64,000 nucleotides of DNA from Christensenella sp. UBA7703 (GCA_002482505.1 DLGD01000030.1:63059-127058); one strand, 5' to 3'; positions 41,143 to 50,508 are shown, counted from the stretch's first letter. Translations and numbers: made by a program. The notes: generated by a model from the sequence alone, not told the origin.

Positions 41143-42279
41143 ATGGATACGATAACGAATGAAAAAGCGCCCGAGTGCGCAACAACACCCGAAAACGGGA
41201 AGAACAAAAAGAGCAGCAAGCGCCTGCGCGTCTTTAGTATGCTCTTGATGCTGGCGTTGATCGGCGTGACGCTTTATGTCATCTTCCGTGATACGTCACT
41301 TGGCGAGCTTTGGTCCGCCGTGCAGTCCTGTGATCCGCTTTGGCTTGCGGCGGCGCTCGGCGCGTCTCTGTTTGCGTCGCTCATGTTTGGCGTGGCGCTG
41401 CATCTTGCGCTACGGGTGCTCTATGGAAAACCGATTTCGTTGAAGCGCAATATCGGCTTTGGATTCATCGGGCAATACTACACCGCGGTCACCCCCGCCG
41501 GTGTTGCGGGGCAACCGATGCAGCTATACTATATGCTGGCTTACGGGGTGGAGGTGTCCTATGCTTCTCTCTCGCTCCTCTTGGTCAACGCGGCGCATCA
41601 GCTTGTTGTGCTATTGATTCCGACCGTTCTGTTCCCGTTTCGCGCGGGTCTGATCCTTGATAACCTCGGCGCGTTCCTGTGGTTGTTTATCCTTGGTTCC
41701 TTGATCAACATCGGGCTCATCCTGTTCCTGCTGTTTGCAATGTTCTCGAAAAATTTCGCGGGACGCATCGTGCACAAAGTGATTGGGCTTTTGACCAAGA
41801 TTCGCATCGTGAAGTATCCGGAGAAAATCGAGAAGCGCGTGTCCGAGCAGATTGCGCTCTATCAAAAAGGCGCTGAAGTATTCAAAGCGCATAAGTGGCT
41901 GCTCGTTGCCGAGTTGTTCTCCTATATGCTTCTGCTTGGAAGCCAGTTTGTGATTCCGTATTTCATCTATCGCGCATTCCACCTGACCGCGTTCGGCATG
42001 ATCGATTTCATCGCACTGCAATCTGTGCTGTACCTTGCGGTTTGCTTCCTGCCGATTCCCGGTTCGGCCGGCGCGAGCGAGAGCGGCTTCGTTCAGCTCT
42101 TTCGTGTGCTGTTTCACAGCGCGATCATCGTACCGGCGATGCTGCTTTCCCGCGTGGCAAGCTTCTATTTCATCCTGATTCTGAGCGGGCTTGTCTCGCT
42201 TACAATGCACCTTGTACACTCCTATCGGCAAAAGCATCTGCCTAAGCCGGTAGAACCCGAACCTGAAATTCAGGAATAA
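41143..42279 (+). CDS. Flippase-like membrane protein (lysylphosphatidylglycerol synthase TM family)
   Basis: A 378-residue polytopic protein with about eight transmembrane helices after a polar N-terminus (EKAPECATTPENGKNKKSSKR). The family signature is in the second third: GFGFIGQYYTAVTPAGVAGQPMQLYY (about 107-132, in part) and the later PIPGSAGASESGFVQLF (about 304-320). This is the membrane domain of MprF/LPG synthase, found alone in YbhN-like proteins and thought to move lipids. No soluble synthase domain is present. The ATG has no ribosome site and lies at the predicted RNA start. Confidence 0.9.
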   Translation: MDTITNEKAPECATTPENGKNKKSSKRLRVFSMLLMLALIGVTLYVIFRDTSLGELWSAVQSCDPLWLAAALGASLFASLMFGVALHLALRVLYGKPISLKRNIGFGFIGQYYTAVTPAGVAGQPMQLYYMLAYGVEVSYASLSLLLVNAAHQLVVLLIPTVLFPFRAGLILDNLGAFLWLFILGSLINIGLILFLLFAMFSKNFAGRIVHKVIGLLTKIRIVKYPEKIEKRVSEQIALYQKGAEVFKAHKWLLVAELFSYMLLLGSQFVIPYFIYRAFHLTAFGMIDFIALQSVLYLAVCFLPIPGSAGASESGFVQLFRVLFHSAIIVPAMLLSRVASFYFILILSGLVSLTMHLVHSYRQKHLPKPVEPEPEIQE

Positions 42280-42301
42280 TCGTAAATAACGCAAAACAAA
42301 C

Positions 42302-42338
42302 AGCCTCCCTGATGCATATCAAGGAGGCCGTTTTTTTT
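42302..42338. terminator. Bidirectional terminator between the flippase-like gene and dnaJ
   Basis: GCCTCC and GGAGGC arms with inner TGAT/ATCA pairing, followed by TTTTTTTT on the plus strand and GTTTGTTTTG on the minus strand. Confidence 0.85.
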
Positions 42339-42347
42339 GTTAGTGTC

Positions 42348-43493
42348 TTATTTCTTCGAGCCGTTTCGCCCAAAGCTTTTTTTGCCGTTTCTGCCTTCCG
42401 CGCCTTCGCCGAATGATTCGGCGAGCTGCTCTAAAAGCTTTTTCTGCTCATCGGTCAGGTGCTTGGGCACCTCGACGGTTACGGTGACCAGCAGGTCGCC
42501 TTTGCCGCTTGCGTTGAGCCGCTGGATGCCCTGCTCACGCAGGCGATAGGTCGATCCTGTCTGCGTTCCGGCGGGAATCTGATACTTGACGCTCTCTTTC
42601 AGCGTCGGTACCGTCAGGCTGCCGCCAAGCGCCGCCATGGTGTAAGAGATCGGCATCTCCAGATAGAGATCAAACCCCTTCCTCGTGAACTGCCTGTGAG
42701 AGCGCACGCTGATGGTCACATACAGGTCGCCATTCGGGCCGCCGCGGTGTCCCGCGCTGCCCATGCCGCGCAGGCAGAGGCTCTGGCCGTTGTCAATGCC
42801 GGCGGGAATCTTGACCGTCTTTTTGAGGTTTTTGCGCACGCGTCCCGTCCCGCGACAATCCGCGCAGGGATCGGCAATCACTTTTCCGGTGCCTTTGCAG
42901 TTGGTGCAAGGGCGCGTGGATGTAAAGGAACCGAGAATTGTGCTCTGTTGCGTGCGCACCTGCCCTGTACCGTTGCAGGTCTTGCAGGTCACAGGCTCGG
43001 TTCCCGGCTTTGCGCCGGAACCGTGGCACGTTTCGCAGGTTTCCTCACGAGGAATCATGATTTCTTTTTCTACCCCGAATGCCGCTTCTTCAAACGTAAT
43101 GGTCAGGTTATAGCGCAGATCGTCACCCGTAATTGGGCCGTTTCGCGTCTGCCCGCCGCCAAATCCGCCGAAACCGCCGCCAAACATCTGACCCAAAATA
43201 TCGCCAAAGTCGCCAAACCCGCCGAATCCGCCGCCCGAAAACGGGTCTTGCCCGCCCATGCTGGGGTCGAATGCCGCGTGGCCAAACTGGTCATACTTTG
43301 CGCGCTTGTCCGCGTCAGAGAGAATCTCTGCCGCTTCGTTGAGTTCCTTAAACTGCGCTTCCTTGGCTTTGTCGCCGGGATGCAGGTCGGGGTGGCACTC
43401 CTTCGCTTTCTTGCGGAACGCGCTTTTGATCTCGCTTTCCGTCGCGGTTTTACTCACACCCAATAATTCGTAATAATCGCGTTTGTCTGCCAA
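42348..43493 (-). CDS. dnaJ: Chaperone DnaJ
   Basis: Type I J-protein of 381 residues that delivers substrates to DnaK. The J domain (about 5-70) has HPD in KECHPDLHPGD; a Gly/Phe-rich stretch follows (GGGFGGFGDFGDILG and GGGFGGFGGGQ). Four zinc-finger repeats CETCHGSG, CKTCNGTG, CTNCKGTG and CADCRGTG are complete. The C-terminal substrate domains and a basic tail KSFGRNGSKK end the protein. It is the last gene of hrcA-grpE-dnaK-dnaJ, separated from dnaK by a strong hairpin. Confidence 0.98.
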   Translation of the reverse strand: MADKRDYYELLGVSKTATESEIKSAFRKKAKECHPDLHPGDKAKEAQFKELNEAAEILSDADKRAKYDQFGHAAFDPSMGGQDPFSGGGFGGFGDFGDILGQMFGGGFGGFGGGQTRNGPITGDDLRYNLTITFEEAAFGVEKEIMIPREETCETCHGSGAKPGTEPVTCKTCNGTGQVRTQQSTILGSFTSTRPCTNCKGTGKVIADPCADCRGTGRVRKNLKKTVKIPAGIDNGQSLCLRGMGSAGHRGGPNGDLYVTISVRSHRQFTRKGFDLYLEMPISYTMAALGGSLTVPTLKESVKYQIPAGTQTGSTYRLREQGIQRLNASGKGDLLVTVTVEVPKHLTDEQKKLLEQLAESFGEGAEGRNGKKSFGRNGSKK

Positions 43494-43582
43494 CGCCCGT
43501 CACCTCTCTATCGGGAAGCGTTTTGTCTTTTTCCCTGCTCCCCGGTTTCCGCTTTGAGTATTCTAGCAAATGATTCCGACAA

Positions 43583-43609
43583 GGAGGCGCAAGCCTTTGT
43601 TGCGCCTCC
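43583..43609 (-). terminator. Hairpin between dnaK and dnaJ
   Basis: Perfect 10-bp stem GGAGGCGCAA/TTGCGCCTCC with a 7-nt loop. The T-tract on the minus strand is poor (TTGTCGG), so it is more likely an attenuator or mRNA-stability element that lowers dnaJ relative to dnaK. Confidence 0.55.
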
Positions 43610-43648
43610 CTGTTGGTTTATTTGTTTTGTCTTCTTGGTGCGCTGTGA

Positions 43649-45496
43649 TTACTTGTTGTCATCAACGACTTCGTAATCCGCGTCTACCACGTTGTCTTTG
43701 CCTGCGTTGGGATCGGTGTAACCGCCCTGCGCGTTGGGATCAAACCCCGCGCCGCCTGCCTGCTGCTGCGCCTGCTCATAGACCTTGCCAAAGACGCTGT
43801 AGCTCACCTCGGTGAGGCTTTCCGTCGCGGTCTTGATCATCTCCACGTCGCCGCCTTCGATGGTCTTCTTGAGGTCGGCAATCGATTTTTCGATCTGCTC
43901 CTTGCCGGAGGCGTCGATCTTGTCGCCCATCTCTTTGAGGCTGCGCTCGGTGGTGTAGATCAGTTGATCCGCATGGTTTCTGGTCTCGACCTCATCCTTG
44001 CGCTTCTTGTCCTCGTCTGCAAACTTCTCCGCTTCGTTGACCGCGCGCTTGATCTCGTCCTCGTTGAGGTTGCTCGAAGCGGTGATGGTCACGTTCTGCT
44101 GGTTGCCGGTGCCGAGGTCTTTTGCCGTCACGTGGACGATGCCGTTTGCGTCGATGTCAAAGGAAACCTCGATCTGCGGCACGCCGCGGGGTGCGGGCGC
44201 AATGCCGGTGAGCTGGAATCTGCCGAGGGTTTTGTTGCCCTGGACCATGCCGCGCTCGCCCTGAAGCACGTGCACTTCAACGCTGGTCTGCCCGTCCGCC
44301 GCGGTGGAGAAGATCTGGCTCTTCTTCGTGGGGATCGTGGTGTTGCGCTCGATTAGCTTCGTGAACACGCCGCCGACGGTCTCGATACCGAGGGAAAGCG
44401 GGGTGACGTCCAGAAGCAGAATATCCTTGACTTCGCCGCCGAGCACGCCGCCTTGAATGGAAGCGCCGATGGCGACACATTCGTCCGGGTTGATACCCTT
44501 GAACGGCTCTTTGCCGGTGATCTTCTTAACCACATCCTGCACAAGCGGGATGCGGGAGGAACCGCCGACGAGGATGACTTTGTCCACCTGGGATGCGGAA
44601 AGTCCCGCGTCGCTCAAGCATTTCTGCATGAGGGTTCTGGTCTGCTCAACGAGGTCGTTGATCAGCTCGTTGAACTTCGCGCGAGTGATGGTGATATCAA
44701 GGTGCTTCGGGCCCGACTTATCCATCGTGATGAACGGCAGGTTGATCGTGGTCTGGGCCACGCCGGAAAGGTCGATCTTCGCCTTTTCGGAAGCTTCCTT
44801 CAGGCGCTGAAGCGCCATCTTATCCTGCCTCAGGTCGATGCCGTTGTTCTTTTTGAAGTCGTCGGCAATATAGTCCATGATCAGCTGGTCGAAGTCGTCG
44901 CCGCCGAGACGGTTATTGCCCGCGGTTGCGAGAACCTGGAACACGCCGTCGCCGATTTCAAGGATCGAAACGTCGAACGTGCCACCGCCAAGATCGTAAA
45001 CCAGAATTTTCTGGTTGTTTTCTTTATCCATGCCGTAGGCAAGCGCTGCCGCCGTCGGCTCGTTGATGATGCGCAGGACTTCGAGGCCCGCAATGCGGCC
45101 CGCGTCCTTGGTTGCCTGGCGCTGGCTGTCCGTGAAATACGCCGGAACGGTGATGACCGCCTGCGTAACGGTTTCGCCGAGGTAGGCTTCCGCGTCGGTC
45201 TTGAGTTTTTGCAGGATCATCGCAGAGATTTCCTGCGGGGTGTAGTCCTTGCCCTCGATGTGAACCTTGCGGGAAGTGCCCATGTCACGTTTGATGGACG
45301 CGATGGTGCGATCCGGGTTCGTGATGGCCTGACGCTTGGCAATGTTGCCAACCATGCGCTCGCCGTCTTTAAACGCAACCACGGAAGGCGTGGTGCGCAT
45401 GCCTTCGGAGTTGGGGATGACGACCGGTTCGCCGCCTTCAAGGAAGGCGACACAGGAGTTGGTCGTGCCGAGGTCGATGCCGATAATTTTGCCCAT
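43649..45496 (-). CDS. dnaK: Chaperone DnaK (Hsp70)
   Basis: ATP-dependent chaperone of 615 residues. The nucleotide-binding domain starts MGKIIGIDLGTTNSCVAFLE and includes VPAYFTDSQRQATKDAGRIAGL, NEPTAAALAYG, DLGGGTFDVSILE and ILVGGSSRIPLVQ. It lacks the extra loop of Gram-negative DnaK, as expected for a Firmicute. The substrate domain has GIETVGGVFTKLIERNTTIP, and the C-terminal lid ends in a Gly/Gln-rich tail and DADYEVVDDNK. The order grpE-dnaK-dnaJ and the spacing fit co-transcription from the CIRCE-controlled promoter. Confidence 0.98.
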   Translation of the reverse strand: MGKIIGIDLGTTNSCVAFLEGGEPVVIPNSEGMRTTPSVVAFKDGERMVGNIAKRQAITNPDRTIASIKRDMGTSRKVHIEGKDYTPQEISAMILQKLKTDAEAYLGETVTQAVITVPAYFTDSQRQATKDAGRIAGLEVLRIINEPTAAALAYGMDKENNQKILVYDLGGGTFDVSILEIGDGVFQVLATAGNNRLGGDDFDQLIMDYIADDFKKNNGIDLRQDKMALQRLKEASEKAKIDLSGVAQTTINLPFITMDKSGPKHLDITITRAKFNELINDLVEQTRTLMQKCLSDAGLSASQVDKVILVGGSSRIPLVQDVVKKITGKEPFKGINPDECVAIGASIQGGVLGGEVKDILLLDVTPLSLGIETVGGVFTKLIERNTTIPTKKSQIFSTAADGQTSVEVHVLQGERGMVQGNKTLGRFQLTGIAPAPRGVPQIEVSFDIDANGIVHVTAKDLGTGNQQNVTITASSNLNEDEIKRAVNEAEKFADEDKKRKDEVETRNHADQLIYTTERSLKEMGDKIDASGKEQIEKSIADLKKTIEGGDVEMIKTATESLTEVSYSVFGKVYEQAQQQAGGAGFDPNAQGGYTDPNAGKDNVVDADYEVVDDNK

Positions 45497-45604
45497 AAGT
45501 AGTATCCTCCAAGTATTTGATCAATATTTATCTCTAAACTTTATTTTGAAAACAGCACTGTTGCTGTGTTCATCGTGTTTTTGCAAATAGCTTTCGGAAG
45601 CGGA

Positions 45605-46189
45605 TTATTCCGCGACCTTTACCATGCAGTGGCGGATGATGCGGTCTCCCATGCGGTAGCCCTTTTGGAACACCACGACGATCTCTCCGCTCTCCTTGCC
45701 CTCCACCTTTTCGCGCATAACCGCTTCGTGCTTGGTGGGGTCAAACTTGCAGTCGTTTTCAATCTCTTCCAGCCCGAGTTTTTTCAGCGAATCGAGCATC
45801 TGGCGCTGCACCATCGCAATGCCTTCGCGAAAGCTTGCGTTTTCCGCAGGGATTGCGTCCAGCGCGCGCTCCAGATTGTCCAGCGCGGGAAGAAGTTCCT
45901 TCACCGTGTCGCGTTTCCCCTCTTCATAGCTATCGAGGCGAATGCTTGCGTTTCTGCGGCGGAAGTTGTCAAAATCCGCCTGAATGCGCTGCAGGAGCGT
46001 GACGGTCTCATCCTTCTCCTTGGTGATTGCCTCAATGTGCGCCTTGGCAGCCGCGAATTCTTCCGCAGTGAGCGTATAGGATTCCTGCTCGGACGCGGCT
46101 TCTTCCACAACGGCCGGTTCGGGGTTTTGCGTGGTATCCTTCTGGATCGTTTCGTCTACGGTTTCGTGTTTGTCATTCTTCTTGGTCAA
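45605..46189 (-). CDS. grpE: Nucleotide exchange factor GrpE
   Basis: Releases ADP from DnaK. The 194 residues comprise an acidic, probably disordered N-terminus, a long coiled coil (about 48-100; EKDETVTLLQRIQADFDNFRRR) and the C-terminal beta domain with VREKVEGKESGEIVVVFQKGYRMGDRIIRHCMVKVAE (in part). The start is a TTG, chosen because AAGGAG stands 8 nt before it; no in-frame ATG exists near. The hrcA stop is 54 nt upstream. Confidence 0.95.
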   Translation of the reverse strand: MTKKNDKHETVDETIQKDTTQNPEPAVVEEAASEQESYTLTAEEFAAAKAHIEAITKEKDETVTLLQRIQADFDNFRRRNASIRLDSYEEGKRDTVKELLPALDNLERALDAIPAENASFREGIAMVQRQMLDSLKKLGLEEIENDCKFDPTKHEAVMREKVEGKESGEIVVVFQKGYRMGDRIIRHCMVKVAE

Positions 46190-46243
46190 TGTTCTGTCTC
46201 CTTGTCCGTTCTCACAATGCGGCAGTAAGCGCAATGCGTTTCC

Positions 46244-47278
46244 TTATTCGTCGTCCTGGTCAGTGCTGAGCATCTCGCTGAGGCTCATTCGCATATATTC
46301 CAGAACGGAGATCACTTTACTGTAGTTCATGCGCGTGGGTCCGATGATTCCAAAGGAACCAAGCGGTTCGTCGCCAACTTGATAGGTGGCGGTCACGATG
46401 CTGCAATCCTTAAACATTTCGTCTTCGTTCTCGTTGCCGATCGTGATTGAAAACTCCAGCTTACTCGCGCGCTTGAGCATTTCATAGAGCATGCTCCTTC
46501 CCTCAACCGCGGCTAAGAAGGTCTTTGCTTTGTTCATGTCGCTGTATTCGGGATAATGCAGCATGTTGGTCGCACCGGAAAGCTGCACATTCGGTGAATC
46601 CGGCGCCATCTTACGCTCGATCGCTTCCACGACGGAGCAAAGGAATGCGCGCCGCTCGTAGAGTTCTCCGCTCATTTCGCTTGCAATCCGCTCGCCGATT
46701 TGATCCATCCGGCAGTCATAAAATCGTTCCGTCAAAAGCCGCGAAATGCGCTCCAGCTCTCCCGTACGGATGTCCTCTGGCACACGGATGATCGCGTCTT
46801 TTGCAAAACCTGCCGTGGTGACGATGACCACCAGCGCGCGCCCTTCGCGCAGGGGAACGAGTTGGATGTGCCTGAGGCGATTTGCCGCAAGCATGGGCGG
46901 CATCACCATCGCGGTGTAGTTTGTCACCGCGGAGAGCGCCTGCGCCGTTTGCTTCATTACGGATTCGACTTCGTCCAGCTTTGCGCTCATATGCGCCCGG
47001 ATGAGCTTGATCTCATCGTCGGAAAGCGCGGCTTTTTGCATCATCTGGTCCACATAGAGCCGATATGCTTTGTCCGAGGGAACGCGCCCTGCGGAGGTAT
47101 GCGGCTGCTCCAGATAGCCCAGCTCTTCTAGGTCTGCCATCTCGTTTCGGATGGTTGCGCTCGAAAGGTTGAACTCCTCATGCTTGCTGATCGCACGGGA
47201 ACCGACCGGAGACGCGGACATGATGTATTCATCGATGATCGCTTTGAGAATGCCAAGTTTTCTTGCATCCAGTTCCAT
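46244..47278 (-). CDS. hrcA: Heat-inducible transcription repressor HrcA
   Basis: Represses class I heat-shock operons by binding CIRCE. Of its 344 residues the winged helix takes about 1-80 (KLGILKAIIDEYIMSASPVGSRAISK, NLSSATIRNEMADLEELGYLEQPHTSAGRVPSD, in parts). A GAF-like dimerisation domain follows, and the end holds YQVGDEPLGSFGIIGPTRMNY (in part). It is the first gene of the hrcA-grpE-dnaK-dnaJ operon and has AAAGGAGG before the ATG. Its own promoter carries a perfect CIRCE. Confidence 0.98.
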   Translation of the reverse strand: MELDARKLGILKAIIDEYIMSASPVGSRAISKHEEFNLSSATIRNEMADLEELGYLEQPHTSAGRVPSDKAYRLYVDQMMQKAALSDDEIKLIRAHMSAKLDEVESVMKQTAQALSAVTNYTAMVMPPMLAANRLRHIQLVPLREGRALVVIVTTAGFAKDAIIRVPEDIRTGELERISRLLTERFYDCRMDQIGERIASEMSGELYERRAFLCSVVEAIERKMAPDSPNVQLSGATNMLHYPEYSDMNKAKTFLAAVEGRSMLYEMLKRASKLEFSITIGNENEDEMFKDCSIVTATYQVGDEPLGSFGIIGPTRMNYSKVISVLEYMRMSLSEMLSTDQDDE

Positions 47279-47354
47279 ATTCCGCTGCCTCCTTTCGAAA
47301 AAAGTGCTGCGCGCAACCTGCGGCAGTCTGTTTGTCTCGTTGAAATTCGTGTTG

Positions 47355-47381
47355 TTAGCACTCTATTTTGTCGAGTGCTAA
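47355..47381. promoter_or_regulatory. CIRCE element
   Basis: TTAGCACTC-N9-GAGTGCTAA, perfect, located just downstream of the hrcA -10 in the leader. It is the binding site of HrcA. Confidence 0.95.
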
Positions 47382-47392
47382 CCCATGAGAAA

Positions 47393-47421
47393 AATTTAGC
47401 ACTTACGCGATTTGGTGTCAA
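47393..47421 (-). promoter_or_regulatory. Promoter of hrcA-grpE-dnaK-dnaJ
   Basis: Minus strand TTGACA, 17 nt, TAAATT. The predicted RNA start is within 10 nt of the CIRCE. Confidence 0.8.
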
Positions 47422-47430
47422 GTAAGTGCT
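47398..47430. promoter_or_regulatory. Stretched CIRCE-like inverted repeat over the hrcA promoter
   Basis: Arms AGCACTTAC and GTAAGTGCT flank 15 bp that contain the -35. The AGCACT and AGTGCT cores are 21 bp apart, against 11 bp in CIRCE, that is, exactly one helical turn more. Confidence 0.6.
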
Positions 47431-47539
47431 GTATCAAAAATGTGACATTCCAGTGAATTCACCCTTGTCGGGTGTGGTGTGCGAATTTCCTAAACACAAG
47501 TGGATCATTTGATGCTTATTCCACGAATGGCAGTACCCT

Positions 47540-48676
47540 CTACATAAAAAACCCAAGCGCTTCGTTTTGCAGATCCAGCCCCTTGCGGTTGAGCGCGATT
47601 GCATCCGCCGTCTCAATCACCCAGTCGCGTTTACGCAATTTCTCCATTGCAAGCGGGTATGCCTCCGCAATGTCCAGCTGAAAACGAGCAAAGAAACGAG
47701 CCCGATCAACCCCGCGCACGAGACGCAGCCCCAGCATCACGCACTCAAACATCTCGTCTCTGGGCGTCAGGCGGATCGTCTCCGCAAGCGGGCGCTTCCC
47801 GCGCGCAAGAAGGCGGTAATACTCATCCAGCGAATCGACGTTGGCAAAGCGTGTCCAGCGTTTTTGCCGCACTGCCGCGTGCGCCGCGATGCCGAAGCCC
47901 AGATATTCGCCGTTATTCCAATAGTTCAGGTTGTGGCGGCACTCAAAGCCATCCTGCGCAAAGTTGCTGATCTCGTAGCGATGATAGCCGCGTTGTTCCA
48001 GAAAATCAATGCCCGCGTCCTGCATATCGGCAACCAAATCCTCATCCGGCAGCAAAACGCCGCCATTCTCAACGCGGAGAAAGAGCGGTGTATGCTCCTC
48101 CAGAATCAGCGAATACGCGGAGATATGCTGCACGTCAAGGTCGCAAACGGTCTCCAGCGAGGATAAATACTGCTCCAGTGTCTGGTTCGGCAGCCCATGC
48201 ATGAGGTCGATATTGATGTTGTCAAACCCGGCTGCTCTGGCGTTTGAGAGTGTTTCTAAAAACTGTGCGAAATTATGGATTCGCCCGATCTCTTTGAGCA
48301 GAACATCATGCGTGCTCTGCAGCCCGATCGAGAGGCGGTTGATGCCCGCCGCGCGATACGCCGCGAGTTTCTCCGGCGTGACCGTACCTGGGTTGCATTC
48401 CATCGAAATCTCCGCCGAATCCCGGATGGAAAAACGAGAAAAGAGCGTTTCCAGGATACGGCGCATCTGTCCGCCGGATAGAAGTGACGGCGTGCCGCCG
48501 CCGAAAAACACCGTATCAAACGCGGCGGGATACTCCCCGCCGCGCGCAACAAGCTCCAGCTCGGTAAGAAGCGCCTCCACATATGACTCCGGCACACTGC
48601 CTTCGGCAAAGCTCACAAAGTCGCAATAGGCGCATTTTCTTACACAGAACGGAATATGCAGATAGATTCCAGCCAT
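47540..48676 (-). CDS. hemW: Radical SAM heme chaperone HemW
   Basis: A 378-residue radical-SAM protein of the HemN/HemW family. The cluster motif is CVRKCAYC (about 11-18) after GIYLHIPF, followed by FFGGGTPSLL (about 57-66) and MECNPGTV. The NINIDLMHGLPNQTLEQY region is conserved. It lacks the N-terminal extension of the true oxygen-independent coproporphyrinogen oxidase HemN. HemW proteins bind heme and pass it to acceptors. The gene starts 2 nt after the lepA stop, a pairing found in most Firmicutes. Confidence 0.95.
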   Translation of the reverse strand: MAGIYLHIPFCVRKCAYCDFVSFAEGSVPESYVEALLTELELVARGGEYPAAFDTVFFGGGTPSLLSGGQMRRILETLFSRFSIRDSAEISMECNPGTVTPEKLAAYRAAGINRLSIGLQSTHDVLLKEIGRIHNFAQFLETLSNARAAGFDNINIDLMHGLPNQTLEQYLSSLETVCDLDVQHISAYSLILEEHTPLFLRVENGGVLLPDEDLVADMQDAGIDFLEQRGYHRYEISNFAQDGFECRHNLNYWNNGEYLGFGIAAHAAVRQKRWTRFANVDSLDEYYRLLARGKRPLAETIRLTPRDEMFECVMLGLRLVRGVDRARFFARFQLDIAEAYPLAMEKLRKRDWVIETADAIALNRKGLDLQNEALGFFM

Positions 48677-48678
48677 CG

Positions 48679-50481
48679 TCAGTTGATGCGGAGCACGCTC
48701 ATGAAAGCATCGCTCGGCAGCGACACGGTACCAACCTGCCGCATACGCTTCTTCCCCTCTTTTTGCTTCTCCAGCAGCTTTTTTTTGCGCGTGATGTCAC
48801 CGCCGTAGCACTTGGCAAGCACGTCCTTGCGCACGGCGCGGACGGTTTCGCGCGCGATGATTTTCCCGCCGATCGCTGCCTGTACAGGGATTTCAAACTG
48901 CTGGCGCGGAATGACCTCGCAGAGCTTCTCTGCCACGGCACGCCCTTTTGCATAGGCGCGGTCGCGGTGGACAATCGTGCTCAGCGCGTCGCACATATCA
49001 CCATTGAGCAGGAAATCGAGCTTGACCAGATCGCTTTTCTCATATCCCTTTAGCTCATAGTCAAAGGAAGCGTATCCCCTGCTGCGGCTCTTGAGCTGGT
49101 CAAAGAAATCGTAGATGATCTCGTTGAGCGGCAGGATATAGTGCATGCGTACACGGGATTCCTCAATGTAATTCATGTCGACAAAGATGCCTCTTCGCTC
49201 CTGGCAAATCTCCATGAGTGCGCCGACATACTCCGAAGGCGTCATGATGGTCGCGTTCACAACCGGCTCTTCGAGCTGTTCAATCTCCGTCACGGGCGGT
49301 AGGTTGGACGGGTTGTCAATCATTTCTTCTTCTCCGGTGGTGCGTTTGATCTTATAGATAACGCTCGGAGCCGTCGTGACCAGATCGAGGTCAAACTCGC
49401 GTTCCAACCGTTCCTGAATGATCTCCATATGCAATAAGCCCAGAAATCCGCAACGGAAACCATAGCCCAGCGCGTTGCTCGTCTCTTGCTCATAGGAAAG
49501 TGAAGCGTCGTTTAGTTTGAGCTTGTCGAGGGCATCCCGCAGGTCGCCATATTGCGCGCCGTCCGCCGGATAGATGCCGCAGAACACCATCGGGTTTGCC
49601 TGCTTATAGCCGGGCAGAGGTTTGCTCGCGGGGTGCTCGGCAGAGGTGATCGTGTCGCCAACCTTGGTTTCGGCAACGCTCTTGATCGAGGCTGCGACGT
49701 AGCCGACCTCGCCCGCGGTGAGTTCGTCTACCGCCATCGGTGCCGGGGTAAACACGCCAACCTCGGTGACCTCAAATTCATGCCCAGTCGCCATAGAGCG
49801 AATGCGCATGCCTTCCTTCACCGTGCCGTCAAACACGCGCACATACGAGAGCGCTCCTTTGTAGTTATCATAGAAACAGTCGAACACCAGCGCGGTAAGC
49901 GGCGCGTCCGGGTCGCCCACGGGCGGCGGAACGGTATTCACCACGGCGGAGAGCACCTGGTCGACGTTTAGCCCGCTCTTGGCGGAGATCTTCGGTGCGG
50001 AGTGCGCCTCAATGCCGATGACGTCTTCAATCTCCTGCGCTGTACGCTCCGGCTCTGCGCTCGGTAGATCGATCTTGTTGATGACCGGCACGACCTCCAG
50101 CCCGTTGTCCACAGCGAGATAGACGTTTGCAAGCGTTTGCGCTTCAATTCCTTGCGTCGCGTCCACGACAAGAACCGCGCCCTCGCAAGCCGCCAGCGCA
50201 CGGCTGACTTCATAGTTGAAGTCCACGTGCCCGGGCGTGTCAATGAGGTTAAACATATAGCGTTTGCCGTCGGTATGCGTATAGAACATCCGCACCGCTG
50301 AGGATTTGATCGTGATGCCGCGCTCGCGTTCGATGTCCATCGAGTCAAGCAACTGCTCCGACATGTCCCTTGCGGCGACGGTGTCCGTCTGCTCCATCAT
50401 ACGGTCGGCCAGCGTCGATTTGCCGTGGTCGATATGCGCGATGATGGAAAAATTTCGAATCAATTCATTGGGGTATGCCAT
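48679..50481 (-). CDS. lepA: Elongation factor 4 (LepA)
   Basis: Ribosome-associated GTPase of 600 residues. G1 is AHIDHGKST (about 15-23), G3 DTPGHVDF (about 80-87), G4 NKID (about 134-137). The domain order is EF-G-like without domain IV and with the LepA C-terminal domain: LLEKQKEGKKRMRQVGTVSLPSDAFMSVL (in part) closes the protein. Contrast the EF-G-like gene at 16.7 kb, whose GTPase motifs are altered. It has its own promoter and is co-transcribed with hemW. Confidence 0.98.
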   Translation of the reverse strand: MAYPNELIRNFSIIAHIDHGKSTLADRMMEQTDTVAARDMSEQLLDSMDIERERGITIKSSAVRMFYTHTDGKRYMFNLIDTPGHVDFNYEVSRALAACEGAVLVVDATQGIEAQTLANVYLAVDNGLEVVPVINKIDLPSAEPERTAQEIEDVIGIEAHSAPKISAKSGLNVDQVLSAVVNTVPPPVGDPDAPLTALVFDCFYDNYKGALSYVRVFDGTVKEGMRIRSMATGHEFEVTEVGVFTPAPMAVDELTAGEVGYVAASIKSVAETKVGDTITSAEHPASKPLPGYKQANPMVFCGIYPADGAQYGDLRDALDKLKLNDASLSYEQETSNALGYGFRCGFLGLLHMEIIQERLEREFDLDLVTTAPSVIYKIKRTTGEEEMIDNPSNLPPVTEIEQLEEPVVNATIMTPSEYVGALMEICQERRGIFVDMNYIEESRVRMHYILPLNEIIYDFFDQLKSRSRGYASFDYELKGYEKSDLVKLDFLLNGDMCDALSTIVHRDRAYAKGRAVAEKLCEVIPRQQFEIPVQAAIGGKIIARETVRAVRKDVLAKCYGGDITRKKKLLEKQKEGKKRMRQVGTVSLPSDAFMSVLRIN

Positions 50482-50508
50482 GTGGTATCCTCCCGTATTT
50501 CGGGTTTC

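Noticed and set aside
45546..45562. Terminator between grpE and dnaK
   Set aside because: ACAGCA/TGCTGT forms a small hairpin with only TTTTC behind it; too weak, and the genes are expected to be co-transcribed.
47458..47476. Terminator CACCC/GGGTG between hrcA and hemW
   Set aside because: The stem is only 5 bp and no T-tract follows on either strand.
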